Of a DNA stretch of 64,000 bases, positions 27,013-38,444 are shown piece by piece (position 1 is the first letter of the stretch; each line of letters starts with the position of its first letter). The DNA lies in contig NZ_AP024620.1 in NCBI RefSeq assembly GCF_023734095.1, positions 988,501-1,052,500 of the forward strand. The letters run 5' to 3'. This stretch comes from Moorella sp. Hama-1. GTDB lineage: Bacteria; Bacillota; DSM-521; Neomoorellales; Neomoorellaceae. A program made the position numbers and the translations under genes. The notes beneath the pieces are model-generated. The model had not been told where the DNA came from, searched no databases, and saw only the letters and a program-made list of their open reading frames with translations.

Positions 27013-27936
27013 TTGCGCCTGCAGCGTAAAGACCTGCTGGGGTTAAAAGACCTTTCAGCCGAAGAGATCGAACTCATCCTGGAGACGGCGGCCCCCATGA
27101 AGGAGATCCTGGGCCGCGATATTAAAAAGGTTCCCACCCTGCGGGGCAAGCTGGTGGTGACCATGTTCTATGAGCCAAGTACCCGCACCAGAACTTCTTT
27201 TGAACTGGCGGCCAAGTACATGGGGGCCGACACCGTAAGCATTGCCACGGCTACCAGCAGCGTCCAGAAGGGGGAGTCTTTGCGGGACACCGCCCGCACC
27301 CTGGCAGCCATGGGGACCGACGCCGTCATTATCCGCCACAGTGCCGCCGGCAGCCCGGCTTTACTCGCCCGGACGGTTGAGGCCGCGGTGTTAAACGGCG
27401 GTGACGGTATGCACGAGCATCCCACCCAGGCCCTCCTGGACATGTTCACCATCAAGGAGAAGCTAGGCGGGTTTAAGGGCTTAAAAGTAGCTATCCTGGG
27501 AGATATCCTCCACAGCCGGGTAGCTCGTTCCAATATCTGGGGTCTGACGAAAATGGGGGCCGAGGTAAGGGTTGTCGGCCCGGCCACCCTGATGCCCCCG
27601 GAGATCGCCAGCCTGGGTGTCAAGGTTTACTATAACACCGAGGAGGCCCTGGCAGGCGTAGATGTAATCAACGTCCTGCGCATCCAGAAGGAACGGCAAA
27701 AGAAGGGCCTCTTCCCCTCCCTGCGGGAGTACGCCCGCCTCTATGAACTCACACCTCGGCGCCTGCAACTCGCCCGGCCCGGCGCCCTGGTCCTGCACCC
27801 CGGTCCCATGAATCGCGGTATTGAGATTGCCCCGGCGGTGGCCGACGGCCTGCAGGCAGCCATTAACGAACAGGTCACCAATGGTGTGGCCGTACGCATG
27901 GCCCTGCTCTACCTGCTGATTGGAGGTGCCAACTAA
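27013..27936 (+). CDS. pyrB: Aspartate carbamoyltransferase catalytic subunit
   Basis: PyrB condenses carbamoyl phosphate with aspartate. The 307-aa product has the carbamoyl-phosphate motif [15 protein letters not shown], the [12 protein letters not shown] block and the C-terminal [15 protein letters not shown] start after GGAGGG. There is no regulatory chain (pyrI) in the window, as usual for Firmicutes. Its last base overlaps the first of pyrC. Confidence 0.96.
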   Translation: MRLQRKDLLGLKDLSAEEIELILETAAPMKEILGRDIKKVPTLRGKLVVTMFYEPSTRTRTSFELAAKYMGADTVSIATATSSVQKGESLRDTARTLAAMGTDAVIIRHSAAGSPALLARTVEAAVLNGGDGMHEHPTQALLDMFTIKEKLGGFKGLKVAILGDILHSRVARSNIWGLTKMGAEVRVVGPATLMPPEIASLGVKVYYNTEEALAGVDVINVLRIQKERQKKGLFPSLREYARLYELTPRRLQLARPGALVLHPGPMNRGIEIAPAVADGLQAAINEQVTNGVAVRMALLYLLIGGAN

Positions 27937-29228
27937 TGGCCATTTTAATTAAAGGCGGGCGGGTCATTGACCCGGCCCGGAACCTGGACGAACAGCTGGA
28001 TATTTTAATCGAAGGGGAAAAAATAGCCGCTATAGAGGCGGAAATCGAAGCCCCGGCAGGGGCCCGGGTAATTCCCGCTGGGGGCCGGATTGTGGCCCCC
28101 GGCCTGATTGATATGCACGTTCACCTGCGCGAGCCGGGCTACGAGCAGAAGGAGACCATCGCCACCGGCACCCGGGCGGCGGCAGCCGGCGGCTTTACGG
28201 CCGTGGCCTGCATGGCCAACACCAACCCGGTGGCTGACAGTGCCAGCGTCATTGCCTTTATTAAAGAAAAGGCCTGCCAGGAAGGGGCCGTCCGGGTTTA
28301 CCCCATCGGCGCCCTATCCAAGGGCCTGGAAGGCAAAGAAATAGCGGAGATCGGCGACCTGGCGGCGGCCGGAGTTGTGGCCCTTTCCGACGACGGCCAC
28401 CCGGTGATGAACGCCCTGGTCATGCGGCACGCCCTGGAGTATGCGAAGATGTTTAACCTGCCGGTTATCAGCCATTGCGAAGACGCCGACTTGGCCAACG
28501 ACGGCCTCATGCATGAAGGCCTGATGGCCACCATCCTGGGTCTCAGGGGCATCCCGGCGGCAGCCGAGGAGGTTATGGTAGCCCGGGACCTCATCCTGGC
28601 GGGGTTGACCGGGGGCCGGCTGCACCTGGCCCATGTCAGCACGGCCGGTTCTGTGCGGCTCCTCACGGAAGCCCGGACCCGGGGGATTCAGGTTACGGCT
28701 GAAGCCACGCCCCATCACCTCTGCCTGACGGATGAGCTGGTCCAGAGCTATGACACCAGCACCAAGGTCAACCCGCCCCTGCGCCCGGCACCGGATGTAG
28801 CGGCGGTGGTAGCGGCCCTGGCCGCCGGGGATATTGATACCATCGCCTCTGACCACGCCCCCCACGCCGACGAGGATAAGGACGTAGAATACGATTATGC
28901 ACCCTTCGGCATGGTCGGCCTGGAGACGGCCGTGCCCCTGGTGGTGACGGAGCTGATCCTGCCCGGCAAACTCACCTGGCAGCAGGCCATTAAGGCCTGG
29001 ACGGCCAACCCGGCCCGGATTCTCAACGTCGCCGGCGGCACCCTGGCGCCGGGAGGCGTCGCCGACGTGACCATCATTGACCCGGAGCTGGAGAAGGAAG
29101 TCAACGTCAATGATTTTTACTCCCTGGGCCACAACTCGCCCTTGCACGGGCGCAAACTGAAGGGATGGCCGGTGGCTACCATTGTCGGCGGCCGGTTAGT
29201 AATGGAGGATGGGAAGGTCATCGCGTAG
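27936..29228 (+). CDS. pyrC: Dihydroorotase
   Basis: This zinc amidohydrolase forms dihydroorotate. The 430-aa class I product has the metal motif DMHVHLREPG, a carboxylated-Lys region, HCEDADLAN, the LAHVSTAG His and ASDHAPHADEDK. ATG overlaps the pyrB TAA by one base. The operon is interrupted downstream by repeat copy 3 before carA. Confidence 0.96.
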   Translation: MAILIKGGRVIDPARNLDEQLDILIEGEKIAAIEAEIEAPAGARVIPAGGRIVAPGLIDMHVHLREPGYEQKETIATGTRAAAAGGFTAVACMANTNPVADSASVIAFIKEKACQEGAVRVYPIGALSKGLEGKEIAEIGDLAAAGVVALSDDGHPVMNALVMRHALEYAKMFNLPVISHCEDADLANDGLMHEGLMATILGLRGIPAAAEEVMVARDLILAGLTGGRLHLAHVSTAGSVRLLTEARTRGIQVTAEATPHHLCLTDELVQSYDTSTKVNPPLRPAPDVAAVVAALAAGDIDTIASDHAPHADEDKDVEYDYAPFGMVGLETAVPLVVTELILPGKLTWQQAIKAWTANPARILNVAGGTLAPGGVADVTIIDPELEKEVNVNDFYSLGHNSPLHGRKLKGWPVATIVGGRLVMEDGKVIA

Positions 29229-29295
29229 GGCTGCAGGAGCTCCCCACGTGGGCTGGCGCCCCCGCTAGCGAAGGCTGGAAATGTAGACTTTGCGG

Positions 29296-29535
29296 GGGCT
29301 GGCGAGTACAGGCGGAGGGCGACGTGGTTCGAGGCGTAAGCAAACTCAGCGAAGCCACAGGGAGGCGGCGGTGAACGGGATGGGGATCGGAACGTAAATT
29401 GAGGAACGAAGAGTTCCGCTCCCCGCTGCGTTTATTCTGATGAAATAATGTAAAGCCACCCCCGCCGCTTAAGCAACTGAGCGTCAAGTTTGCTCGCCGA
29501 GAACCACGGAGCCTGGAGACCTGTACCGCCAGCCC
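29296..29535 (+). repeat. Dispersed palindromic repeat, copy 3 (inside pyr operon)
   Basis: This 240-bp copy lies between pyrC and carA with terminal inverted repeats GGGCTGGCGAGTACAGG and the complement of its other end (CCTGTACCGCCAGCCC with small changes). The central part carries GAACGGGATGGGGATCG, GGAACGAAGAGTTCCGC and CCACCCCCGCCGC as in copies 2 and 4. It is preceded at 29238-29270 by a GC-rich hairpin-forming segment and followed at 29562 by the short motif. Confidence 0.88.
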
Positions 29536-29561
29536 CGCAGCGGTTACTATAAGTTACAACC

Positions 29562-29592
29562 ATTTTTGGTAGAAGTCTATTTTCGAAGGAGC
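29562..29592 (+). repeat. Short dispersed motif carrying a ribosome binding site
   Basis: TTTTTGGTAGAAGTCTATTT continues into CGAAGGAGCC. It is the same ~30-bp motif seen beside repeat copies 4 and 5. The AAGGAG is followed 7 nt later by ATG at 29598. Confidence 0.65.
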
Positions 29593-29597
29593 CGACC

Positions 29598-29657
29598 ATG
29601 GTGGCGGATCACCACCAACGAAGGAAAGAAATGAGAGGCGGGCAAGTTTTAATCTGA
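29598..29657 (+). CDS. Candidate 19-aa leader peptide upstream of carA
   Basis: ATG at 29598 has AAGGAG at good spacing and opens a 19-codon frame (MVADHHQRRKEMRGGQVLI) ending in TGA at 29655-29657. The stop overlaps the foot of a perfect hairpin (29656-29676). The peptide is rich in His, Arg and Gln. Translation is a prediction from the site only. It may be incidental to the repeat-borne ribosome binding site. Confidence 0.35.
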   Translation: MVADHHQRRKEMRGGQVLI

Positions 29658-29721
29658 AACTGGCGCAGCCAGTTTCGACAAGCCTCCCACCTCTCACCTC
29701 CAACCTCACACATCTCATTTC
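29628..29721 (+). promoter_or_regulatory. Structured leader of carA
   Basis: GAAATGAGA (29628-29636) is complementary to TCTCATTTC (29713-29721). Inside lies a perfect 9-bp hairpin GAAACTGGC-GCA-GCCAGTTTC (29656-29676), with further GAGG/CCTC complementarity. The outer stem ends exactly where the carA ribosome binding site GGAGGAG begins, so folding could influence carA translation. There is no T run, so it is not a standard terminator. Confidence 0.5.
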
Positions 29722-29731
29722 GGAGGAGTGA

Positions 29732-30817
29732 ATGCCGGTGCGCGGTTACCTGGTCCTGGCTGACGGAACAGTATATAGCGGCGAGGCCTTCGGCTACCCC
29801 GGCCGCTGTCACGGGGAGGTCGTTTTCAACACCAGTATGACCGGTTATCAAGAGATCCTGACCGACCCCTCCTACTGCGGCCAGATTGTCACCCTGACCT
29901 ACCCCCTAATCGGTAATTACGGCGTCAACGCCGAGGACTTCGAGTCGGAACGGCCCCGGGTAGCCGGTTTTATCGTCCATCAAGCCTGCTCCCACCCCAG
30001 CAACTGGCGGGCAACAGGTACTATAGAGCAATACCTGCAGGAGAACCATATCCCTGCCCTGCAGGGAGTGGATACCCGCGCCCTCACCCGGCACCTGCGC
30101 CGGCAGGGTACCATGCGGGGCATCCTGGCCACCGGCGAGGTCGATGTAGAAGGACTCAAGGCCTTAGCCGCCGCCGAACCGCCCCTGAGCGGTAACAGGC
30201 TGGTGCCGGCGGTGACCAATACGAAGCCCTTTACCGTCGATGGCGGTGAACGCCGCATTGCCCTTTATAATTTCGGCGTTAAAGAGAATATCATCCGCTG
30301 GCTGCACCGTGAGGGCTGTACGGTAACCGTCATGCCGGCCCGGAGTACCGCTGCTGACATTCTGGCCGTACACCCCGACGGCGTGGTCGTCTCTAACGGC
30401 CCGGGCGACCCCAAGGACGTCCCCTACGGTGTGGCCACCGTCCGGGAGCTCCTCGGCCGGGTGCCGGTAATGGGCATCTGCTTGGGCCACCAGCTCCTGG
30501 CCCTGGCCCTGGGGGGCGATACCTATAAACTCCCCTTTGGCCACCGGGGGGGCAACCACCCGGTAAAGGATTTAAACACCGGCCGGGTCTATATCACCTC
30601 CCAGAACCACGGCTACGCCGTGAAGGCTGTTTCTTTACCGGATACGGCCTTTGTCTCCCACATCAACCTCAACGATGGCACGGTGGAGGGCCTGCGCCTG
30701 CGGGAGTTGCCGGTTTTCTCCGTACAATATCATCCGGAATCCTCGCCGGGACCGACGGATTCGGAGTACCTCTTTCACGATTTTATTAAGCTGGTCGACG
30801 CACACCGGGGGCAATAA
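29732..30817 (+). CDS. carA: Carbamoyl-phosphate synthase small (glutaminase) subunit
   Basis: CarA supplies ammonia from glutamine to CarB. The 361-aa product has the N-terminal domain (GYLVLADGTVYSGEAFG, MTGYQEILTDPSY) and the class I amidotransferase domain with nucleophile Cys in VMGICLGHQLLALA and His/Glu in VQYHPESSPGP. ATG at 29732 follows GGAGGAG. carB follows 67 nt later. Confidence 0.96.
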   Translation: MPVRGYLVLADGTVYSGEAFGYPGRCHGEVVFNTSMTGYQEILTDPSYCGQIVTLTYPLIGNYGVNAEDFESERPRVAGFIVHQACSHPSNWRATGTIEQYLQENHIPALQGVDTRALTRHLRRQGTMRGILATGEVDVEGLKALAAAEPPLSGNRLVPAVTNTKPFTVDGGERRIALYNFGVKENIIRWLHREGCTVTVMPARSTAADILAVHPDGVVVSNGPGDPKDVPYGVATVRELLGRVPVMGICLGHQLLALALGGDTYKLPFGHRGGNHPVKDLNTGRVYITSQNHGYAVKAVSLPDTAFVSHINLNDGTVEGLRLRELPVFSVQYHPESSPGPTDSEYLFHDFIKLVDAHRGQ

Positions 30818-30884
30818 CTATAACGACGCCTGTTCGCAGTAGCCGTGGCTTAACGCTACCGGGAACTGAAAGGGGAGAAAGAAA

Positions 30885-34106
<3,222 letters not shown>

Positions 34107-34436
34107 CCCGGGGGGCCGCCGAATCGCTTCCGGCCCACCCCGGCAGGAGCAGCAGTCCGCGGCTCAACCGGCCGGCCGGGCGGTTCTCCGGCCGGCCCTT
34201 CAAGCACCAGGCGAGATGCCGGGCCGCCGCCATTTAGCATATCAAGAGCGCCGGGAGGAAAGGGCTTTTCCGGTTTTTACCGGTCGGGGTTAAGCCTGAT
34301 TTAAGGGCCGGCACCTGACCCTCCCCATATTCACTCCGCTTACACTCCGTTTTTTGAACTATAAGATCATAAAGCGGTATTTAAGGGCTTCTGGCCTGCT
34401 TGCCAACACTAATGTACCTATCAGGAGATGATCCGC
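34107..34436 (+). other. Gene-free gap where pyrK/pyrD are usually found
   Basis: No supported gene is seen. The first ~180 bp are extremely GC-rich with GGCCGGCCGGGCGG-type inverted repeats, and the last ~100 bp are AT-richer. The frame covering 34054-34293 overlaps the end of carB out of frame and has no recognisable motif. No dihydroorotate dehydrogenase or PyrK remnant could be recognised by eye. Confidence 0.6.
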
Positions 34437-35162
34437 ATGCTTGCCAAGGACAAAATAATCGTCGCCCTGGATGTTCCCGACCTGGCTGCCGGGGAAAAGC
34501 TGGTGGACCAGCTTTCCCCCTACGCCGGCATGTTTAAAGTCGGCCTGGAGTTTTTCACCGCCGCCGGGCCGGCGGCCGTCCGGATGGTCAAGGAGCGTGG
34601 TGGCCGGGTATTTGCCGACCTGAAGTTCCACGACATCCCCAACACCGTGGCCGGAGCGGCGCGGGCCCTGGTGCGCCTGGGCGTGGATATGCTCAACGTT
34701 CACGCCGCCGGCGGCAAGGCCATGCTGCAGGCGGCCGCCGCCGCCGTCCGGGAGGAGGCCGCGGCCTTAAACCGCCCGGCGCCGGTAATAATCGCGGTCA
34801 CTGTTTTGACCAGCCTGGATAGGGAAGCTTTACGGGAAGAAGTGGGCATCGAGAGGGAAGTAGAGGAGCAGGTGGCCCGCTGGGCTCTCCTGGCCCGGGA
34901 GGCCGGCCTGGACGGCGTGGTGGCTTCGCCCCGGGAGATCCGGGTCATCAGGGAGGCCTGCGGTCCGGAGTTCGTCATCGTAACCCCAGGCGTGCGCCCG
35001 GCCGGGTCCGACCGGGGCGACCAGCGCCGGGTCATGACCCCGACCGAGGCCCTGCGGGAGGGCGCCTCCTACCTGGTCATCGGCCGGCCCATCACCGCCG
35101 CCCCCGACCCCATCGCCGCCGCCCGGGCCATCGCAGCGGACATAGCCGGGGTGGGACGATAA
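34437..35162 (+). CDS. pyrF: Orotidine 5'-phosphate decarboxylase
   Basis: PyrF makes UMP. The 241-aa TIM-barrel enzyme has KIIVALDVPDL, the catalytic FADLKFHDIPNTVAGAAR (DxKxxD) and the phosphate-binding VTPGVRP and YLVIGRPITAA. ATG at 34437 (9 nt from AGGAG) is chosen over ATG at 34428, which abuts that site. It is the last gene of the pyr cluster here. pyrE is absent. Confidence 0.95.
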   Translation: MLAKDKIIVALDVPDLAAGEKLVDQLSPYAGMFKVGLEFFTAAGPAAVRMVKERGGRVFADLKFHDIPNTVAGAARALVRLGVDMLNVHAAGGKAMLQAAAAAVREEAAALNRPAPVIIAVTVLTSLDREALREEVGIEREVEEQVARWALLAREAGLDGVVASPREIRVIREACGPEFVIVTPGVRPAGSDRGDQRRVMTPTEALREGASYLVIGRPITAAPDPIAAARAIAADIAGVGR

Positions 35163-35179
35163 CGCTAGCCTGATTTTGC

Positions 35180-35207
35180 TTGACAAATTTTGTTATGTAG
35201 CTACAAT
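35180..35207 (+). promoter_or_regulatory. Sigma-A-type promoter of the nucleotidyltransferase pair
   Basis: TTGACA (35180-35185), 16 bp, TACAAT (35202-35207). It sits just after the pyrF stop, in DNA that turns AT-richer. Confidence 0.65.
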
Positions 35208-35299
35208 GATAATAACGGAGGTTCTGCTAAGGAATGGGGGTTCTAAAATTTTGCAGGAACTAATGGCAAAAGTTACCTATAAAAATGGAGTGAAACAGC

Positions 35300-35530
35300 A
35301 TGCGTGAGTGGAAGGCGGCAGAGATTGAAAAGCAAATTGCATTCCAAATGCCGGAAATCAACCGTAGAATTATTCGCTCTCGCAGCGAACGCGTAACCAG
35401 GAGAAGACCGCGGGACCCGGAAGAACAAGAAATACTGGACCGCCTTTGCATTTATAAATGGCAAAGGTCCGTTGCGGATGGTAAGGTAAAAATTTTAAGC
35501 AAACGAGAGTGGTATTATGAATTCGATTGA
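35300..35530 (+). CDS. Small hypothetical protein, partner of nucleotidyltransferase
   Basis: This 76-aa highly charged protein (MREWKAAEIEKQIAFQMPEINRRIIRSRSERVTRRRP...) has a basic middle and ends in EWYYEFD. No family is recognised. Its end overlaps the next gene by 14 nt, so the pair is co-translated, as in toxin-antitoxin or MNT-like modules. Base composition is lower in GC than the flanking pyr genes, suggesting acquisition. Confidence 0.6.
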   Translation: MREWKAAEIEKQIAFQMPEINRRIIRSRSERVTRRRPRDPEEQEILDRLCIYKWQRSVADGKVKILSKREWYYEFD

Positions 35531-36083
35531 AGAAGCCCGACAGGCCATAGCTCGTCTGGCTTCTAAAAATCGCTACGAAGTAATGATAGAAACAACCGCT
35601 ATCTTTACAGAATTAATGGAACCTTACGGCATAAAACCGGTAATTGTCGGGGGACTGGCGGTGGAAATTTACACCCGCGGTCAATATACTACGCAGGATA
35701 TCGATTTGATTTTAGGGCGCAGGGAATTAGCCAATGAAATCTTTTTACAATTAGGGTTTATAAAAGAAGGTAGGCACTGGTTTCATCCGGAAATAGATAT
35801 TGGTATAGAAATTCCCAATGATGTTCTAGAAGATGCTGATGAAGAAAAAATTATTAAACTTCACCTGCCGAGTGGTAGATATGTATACGTGATCGGGATA
35901 GAAGATATTATTTTAGATCGTCTACGGGCGTGCATTTACTGGCAGTCAACCTCAGATTGTGAATGGGGTCTCAGGATGTTAAAGGTACATCGTGACAGAT
36001 TAGATATAGATTATATGCTTTCAGCAGCGGGCCGGGATTATCCGGCCACCCTACAGAAACTAAAGGAATGGTTGAATGAATAA
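35517..36083 (+). CDS. Nucleotidyltransferase-fold protein (DUF6036/AbiEii-like)
   Basis: This 188-aa protein has the NTase motif VIVGGLAVEIYTRGQYTTQDIDLIL, with the GG and D-x-D residues of the polymerase-beta superfamily, at about residues 41-66. A helical C-terminal half contains LRMLKVHRDRLDIDYMLSAA. Related small NTases act in toxin-antitoxin systems or RNA/protein nucleotidylation. Which applies here is unknown. AT-richer than its surroundings. Confidence 0.65.
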   Translation: MNSIEEARQAIARLASKNRYEVMIETTAIFTELMEPYGIKPVIVGGLAVEIYTRGQYTTQDIDLILGRRELANEIFLQLGFIKEGRHWFHPEIDIGIEIPNDVLEDADEEKIIKLHLPSGRYVYVIGIEDIILDRLRACIYWQSTSDCEWGLRMLKVHRDRLDIDYMLSAAGRDYPATLQKLKEWLNE

Positions 36084-36108
36084 GCAAAAATGAATGTAAC
36101 AAAAAAGG

Positions 36109-36159
36109 GAAAAAGCCCCGGCCGGGGTTAAGTGCTCCTGCAACCGGCCGGGGCTTTTT
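36109..36159. terminator. Bidirectional terminator between convergent genes
   Basis: AAAAAGCCCCGGCCGG pairs perfectly with CCGGCCGGGGCTTTTT across a ~19-nt loop, with A and T tracts on the two sides. It serves the nucleotidyltransferase pair (+) and fbpA (-). Confidence 0.9.
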
Positions 36160-36189
36160 CATCCTGCCAGGGGCACTGCCGCCGGCATC

Positions 36190-37944
36190 CTACTCCGCCG
36201 GCGTGACATAAAGGGTACGCTGGTGGTCGTAGGTGACCATGCCCGGCCTGGCGCCGGGGGGCTTCCGGACGTGTTTCACCAGGGTGTAATCTACCGGCAC
36301 CCGGCTGGATTGGCCGGCGCGGCTGTAGCGGGCCGCCAGGCGGGCGGCCGTTTCCAGGGTGGTAGCGGGCACCTCCCGGCCCCCGGTGCGGATAATGACG
36401 TGGGAACCGGGGATATCCTTGGCGTGGAGCCAGAGGTCGTCATCCGCGGCCTGTTTCAGGGTCAGCCAGTCGTTCTGGCGGTTGTTTTTGCCCACCAGGA
36501 TCTTGAAACCGTCCGGGGAAGTAAACTCCAGGGGCCGGGAGGGCTTACGCCCTTCTGGTTTCGCGGCCTTTTTACCGGGTTTTTGTTTCTCCCTTTCCTC
36601 GGGCAGGTATCCGGCCTGGCGCAATTCCCGGCGGATCTCTTCCAGGTCGTCCCTGGTGGCGGCCATGCTGACGGCCTGGGCGATGCTCTCCAGGTAGGCT
36701 ATTTCGGCCCTGGTTTGTTCCAGTTGGGCGGCGGCCAGGCGGGCGGCGTGCTTGGCCTTGTTGTAACGGTTGAAGTACTGCTGGGCGTTTTCCGCCGGGG
36801 TGCGGGAAGGGTCGAGCTCGATGGTGACGGGCTCGCCGCCCGGGTCGTAGAAATTGGCTGCCGTCAGGCTGGCCTGGCCCTTTTCAAGGCGGTAGATATT
36901 GGCGGTGATGATCTCCCCGGCCAGGCGCAAATTTTCCGCCCCGGCGGCTTCGGCCACGGTGGCGGCCTGGAGGCCTTCCTTTTTGCGGCAGCGCTTTGAT
37001 TCCTTTTCCAGGACATGCTCCAGATTGCGCCGGGAGCCCTCCAGGAGCTGGCGCTCCCGGCGGCGGGAGTAGAAGTAATCACAGGCGGCGCCCGGAGTGG
37101 CCGGGTGCTCCCGGGGAAGCCCCTGGTACTGGTGGAGCTCAAAGGAGGCGAAGGCCAGGGGTTCCCCCTCCGGCCGGAGGATGACCTCCGGCTTCCAGGC
37201 GGCAGGATTGGTGGCCGCCAGCACCTCTCCCAGGGCCTGGTAGAGGCGGTTCACCTCATACGCGCCGCAGCCTTCCAGGGTCACCCCGGCCGGCAGACCG
37301 GCGCGGTGGATAATCTCCCGGGCCGTTTCCGGCCCCAGGCCGGCCAGCCTGTTTACCAGCAGGCGCTCCAGGGGATCGCCCCAGTTACCCTCATAGAGGA
37401 GGCAAGTGAAAGCCTCGTCGTCGAGTTTTCGGGGATCGGCCTTGTCCTGGGCCGGCGGCGGGACGTAGGGCCGGCCGGGCAGGACCTCCCGGTGGCGGCT
37501 GACGGCATGGGTGTAGCGGCGAGCGGCGTCGATGATACAGCCTTCCGGGTTGAGCAGGATGATGTTGGAGTGCTTGCCCATGATCTCGATTAACAACAGG
37601 CGGGGAGCCTGCCGTCCCAGCTCGTCGGTGGTGTTAAAGTGGAGTTTCAACACCCGCTCCAGGCCCGGCTGCTCGACGGCCGTCAAAATACCCCCTTCCA
37701 GGTGCTTGCGCAGGACCATGCAGAAAAGGGGCGGGGTGGGGGGATTGGTAAAACCGGCCGTCGTCAGGTGCACCCGGGCCTGGTCGGCCAGGCTGCAAAG
37801 AAGTAGCTTCCTGGTGTCGCGACCTTTACGCAGGTGGAGGATAACGGTCTCCTTTTCCGGTTGAAAGACGCGGTCCACCCGGCTGCCGGTAAGGCCGGAT
37901 AGTTCTGCGCTGATAGCTGCCAGGAAAAGGCCATCAAATGCCAT
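36190..37944 (-). CDS. Rqc2/FbpA (NFACT) ribosome quality control protein
   Basis: This 584-aa NFACT protein recruits tRNA-Ala to stalled 50S subunits and directs alanine tailing of nascent chains in bacteria. It is also described as a fibronectin-binding protein. It begins MAFDGLFLAAISAELSGLTGSRVDRVFQPEKETV (NFACT-N), has the central coiled coil with ANIYRLEKGQ and NRYNKAK, and ends with NFACT-R (ILVGKNNRQNDWLTLKQAADDDLWLHAKDIPGSHVII). ATG at 37944 is family-consistent. The 38-residue upstream extension is repeat-derived. Its ribosome binding site GGAGG lies in the short dispersed motif at 37952-37983. Confidence 0.93.
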   Translation of the reverse strand: MAFDGLFLAAISAELSGLTGSRVDRVFQPEKETVILHLRKGRDTRKLLLCSLADQARVHLTTAGFTNPPTPPLFCMVLRKHLEGGILTAVEQPGLERVLKLHFNTTDELGRQAPRLLLIEIMGKHSNIILLNPEGCIIDAARRYTHAVSRHREVLPGRPYVPPPAQDKADPRKLDDEAFTCLLYEGNWGDPLERLLVNRLAGLGPETAREIIHRAGLPAGVTLEGCGAYEVNRLYQALGEVLAATNPAAWKPEVILRPEGEPLAFASFELHQYQGLPREHPATPGAACDYFYSRRRERQLLEGSRRNLEHVLEKESKRCRKKEGLQAATVAEAAGAENLRLAGEIITANIYRLEKGQASLTAANFYDPGGEPVTIELDPSRTPAENAQQYFNRYNKAKHAARLAAAQLEQTRAEIAYLESIAQAVSMAATRDDLEEIRRELRQAGYLPEEREKQKPGKKAAKPEGRKPSRPLEFTSPDGFKILVGKNNRQNDWLTLKQAADDDLWLHAKDIPGSHVIIRTGGREVPATTLETAARLAARYSRAGQSSRVPVDYTLVKHVRKPPGARPGMVTYDHQRTLYVTPAE

Positions 37945-37951
37945 GGTTATA

Positions 37952-37983
37952 GGGCTCCTCCGAAAATAGGGTTCTGGCAAAAA
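37952..37983 (-). repeat. Short dispersed motif, supplies fbpA ribosome binding site
   Basis: Minus strand TTTTGCCAGAACCCTATTTT continues into CGGAGGAGCCC. It is the same ~30-bp motif as at 42292 and 42644. Confidence 0.7.
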
Positions 37984-38012
37984 TGGATTCTTGTGGTAAG
38001 TATTTGGCTCGG

Positions 38013-38252
38013 GGGCTGACGGTACAGGTCTCCAGGCTCCGTGGTTCTCGGCGAGCAAACTTGGCGCTCAGCCTTCCTCGGCGGCGGGGGTGGCTCCACT
38101 TTATCCCTTTGAATAAGCGCAGCGGGGAGCGGAACTCTTCGTTCCTCAATTTACGTTCCGATCCCCATCCCGTTCACCGCCGCCTCGGTTCGGCTTCGCG
38201 TAAGTATCTAGCGCCTCGAACCAAGTCGCCTTCCGCCTGTACTCGCCAGCCC
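38013..38252 (-). repeat. Dispersed palindromic repeat, copy 4
   Basis: This 240-bp copy lies in minus orientation between the divergent fbpA and P-ATPase genes. The terminal inverted repeats are GGGCTGACGGTACAGG on one side and, as complement, GGGCTGGCGAGTACAGG on the other. The apical sequence is nearly identical to copy 3 (including GGAACGAAGAGTTCCGC), so these two are probably the most recently separated. Confidence 0.88.
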
Positions 38253-38305
38253 TCTACTCAACCAGTATTTTCATATCTTTGTGGCGGGGGCGTCAGCCCC
38301 CATGA

Positions 38306-38336
38306 GGGGCTCCTCTAAAAATAGACTTCCGATTTA
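38306..38336 (-). repeat. Short dispersed motif, outer side of copy 4
   Basis: Minus strand AATCGGAAGTCTATTTTTAG continues into AGGAGCCCC. It is adjacent to a GC-rich segment (38289-38318) with two mutually exclusive hairpins (AGCCCC/GGGGCT or GGGGGC/GCCCCC). Confidence 0.65.
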
Positions 38337-38367
38337 CTATACCACATCACCAGGCCAGCTGGAAACT

Positions 38368-38441
38368 CCTCGCCCGGTTGTTCTTTTCTTCCAGGGACAG
38401 GCATAGACTGATGGTGATTCCGGAAGAAAGAAGGGGCGAGG
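38368..38441 (+). promoter_or_regulatory. Long inverted repeat over the P-ATPase ribosome binding site
   Basis: CCTCGCCC (38368-38375) plus TTTTCTTCCaGG pairs with CCGGAAGAAAGAAG and GGGCGAGG (38434-38441). The right arm contains the purine-rich ribosome binding site just before ATG at 38445, so the stem could sequester it. A regulatory role is inferred only from geometry. Confidence 0.45.
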
Positions 38442-38444
38442 GGA

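Noticed and set aside
29218-29487. Minus-strand frame with peptide NSSFLNLRSDPHPVHRRL, also found at 37983-38318(+) and partly at 42127-42522(-)
   Set aside because: The repeated peptide is the translation of the dispersed palindromic repeat in one frame. Ends differ between copies, there is no ribosome binding site, and copies 1 and 5 break it.
36223-36999. 258-aa plus-strand frame opposite fbpA
   Set aside because: Complement of a confidently assigned NFACT gene. Gly/Ala-rich with no motif, typical of GC-rich antisense frames.
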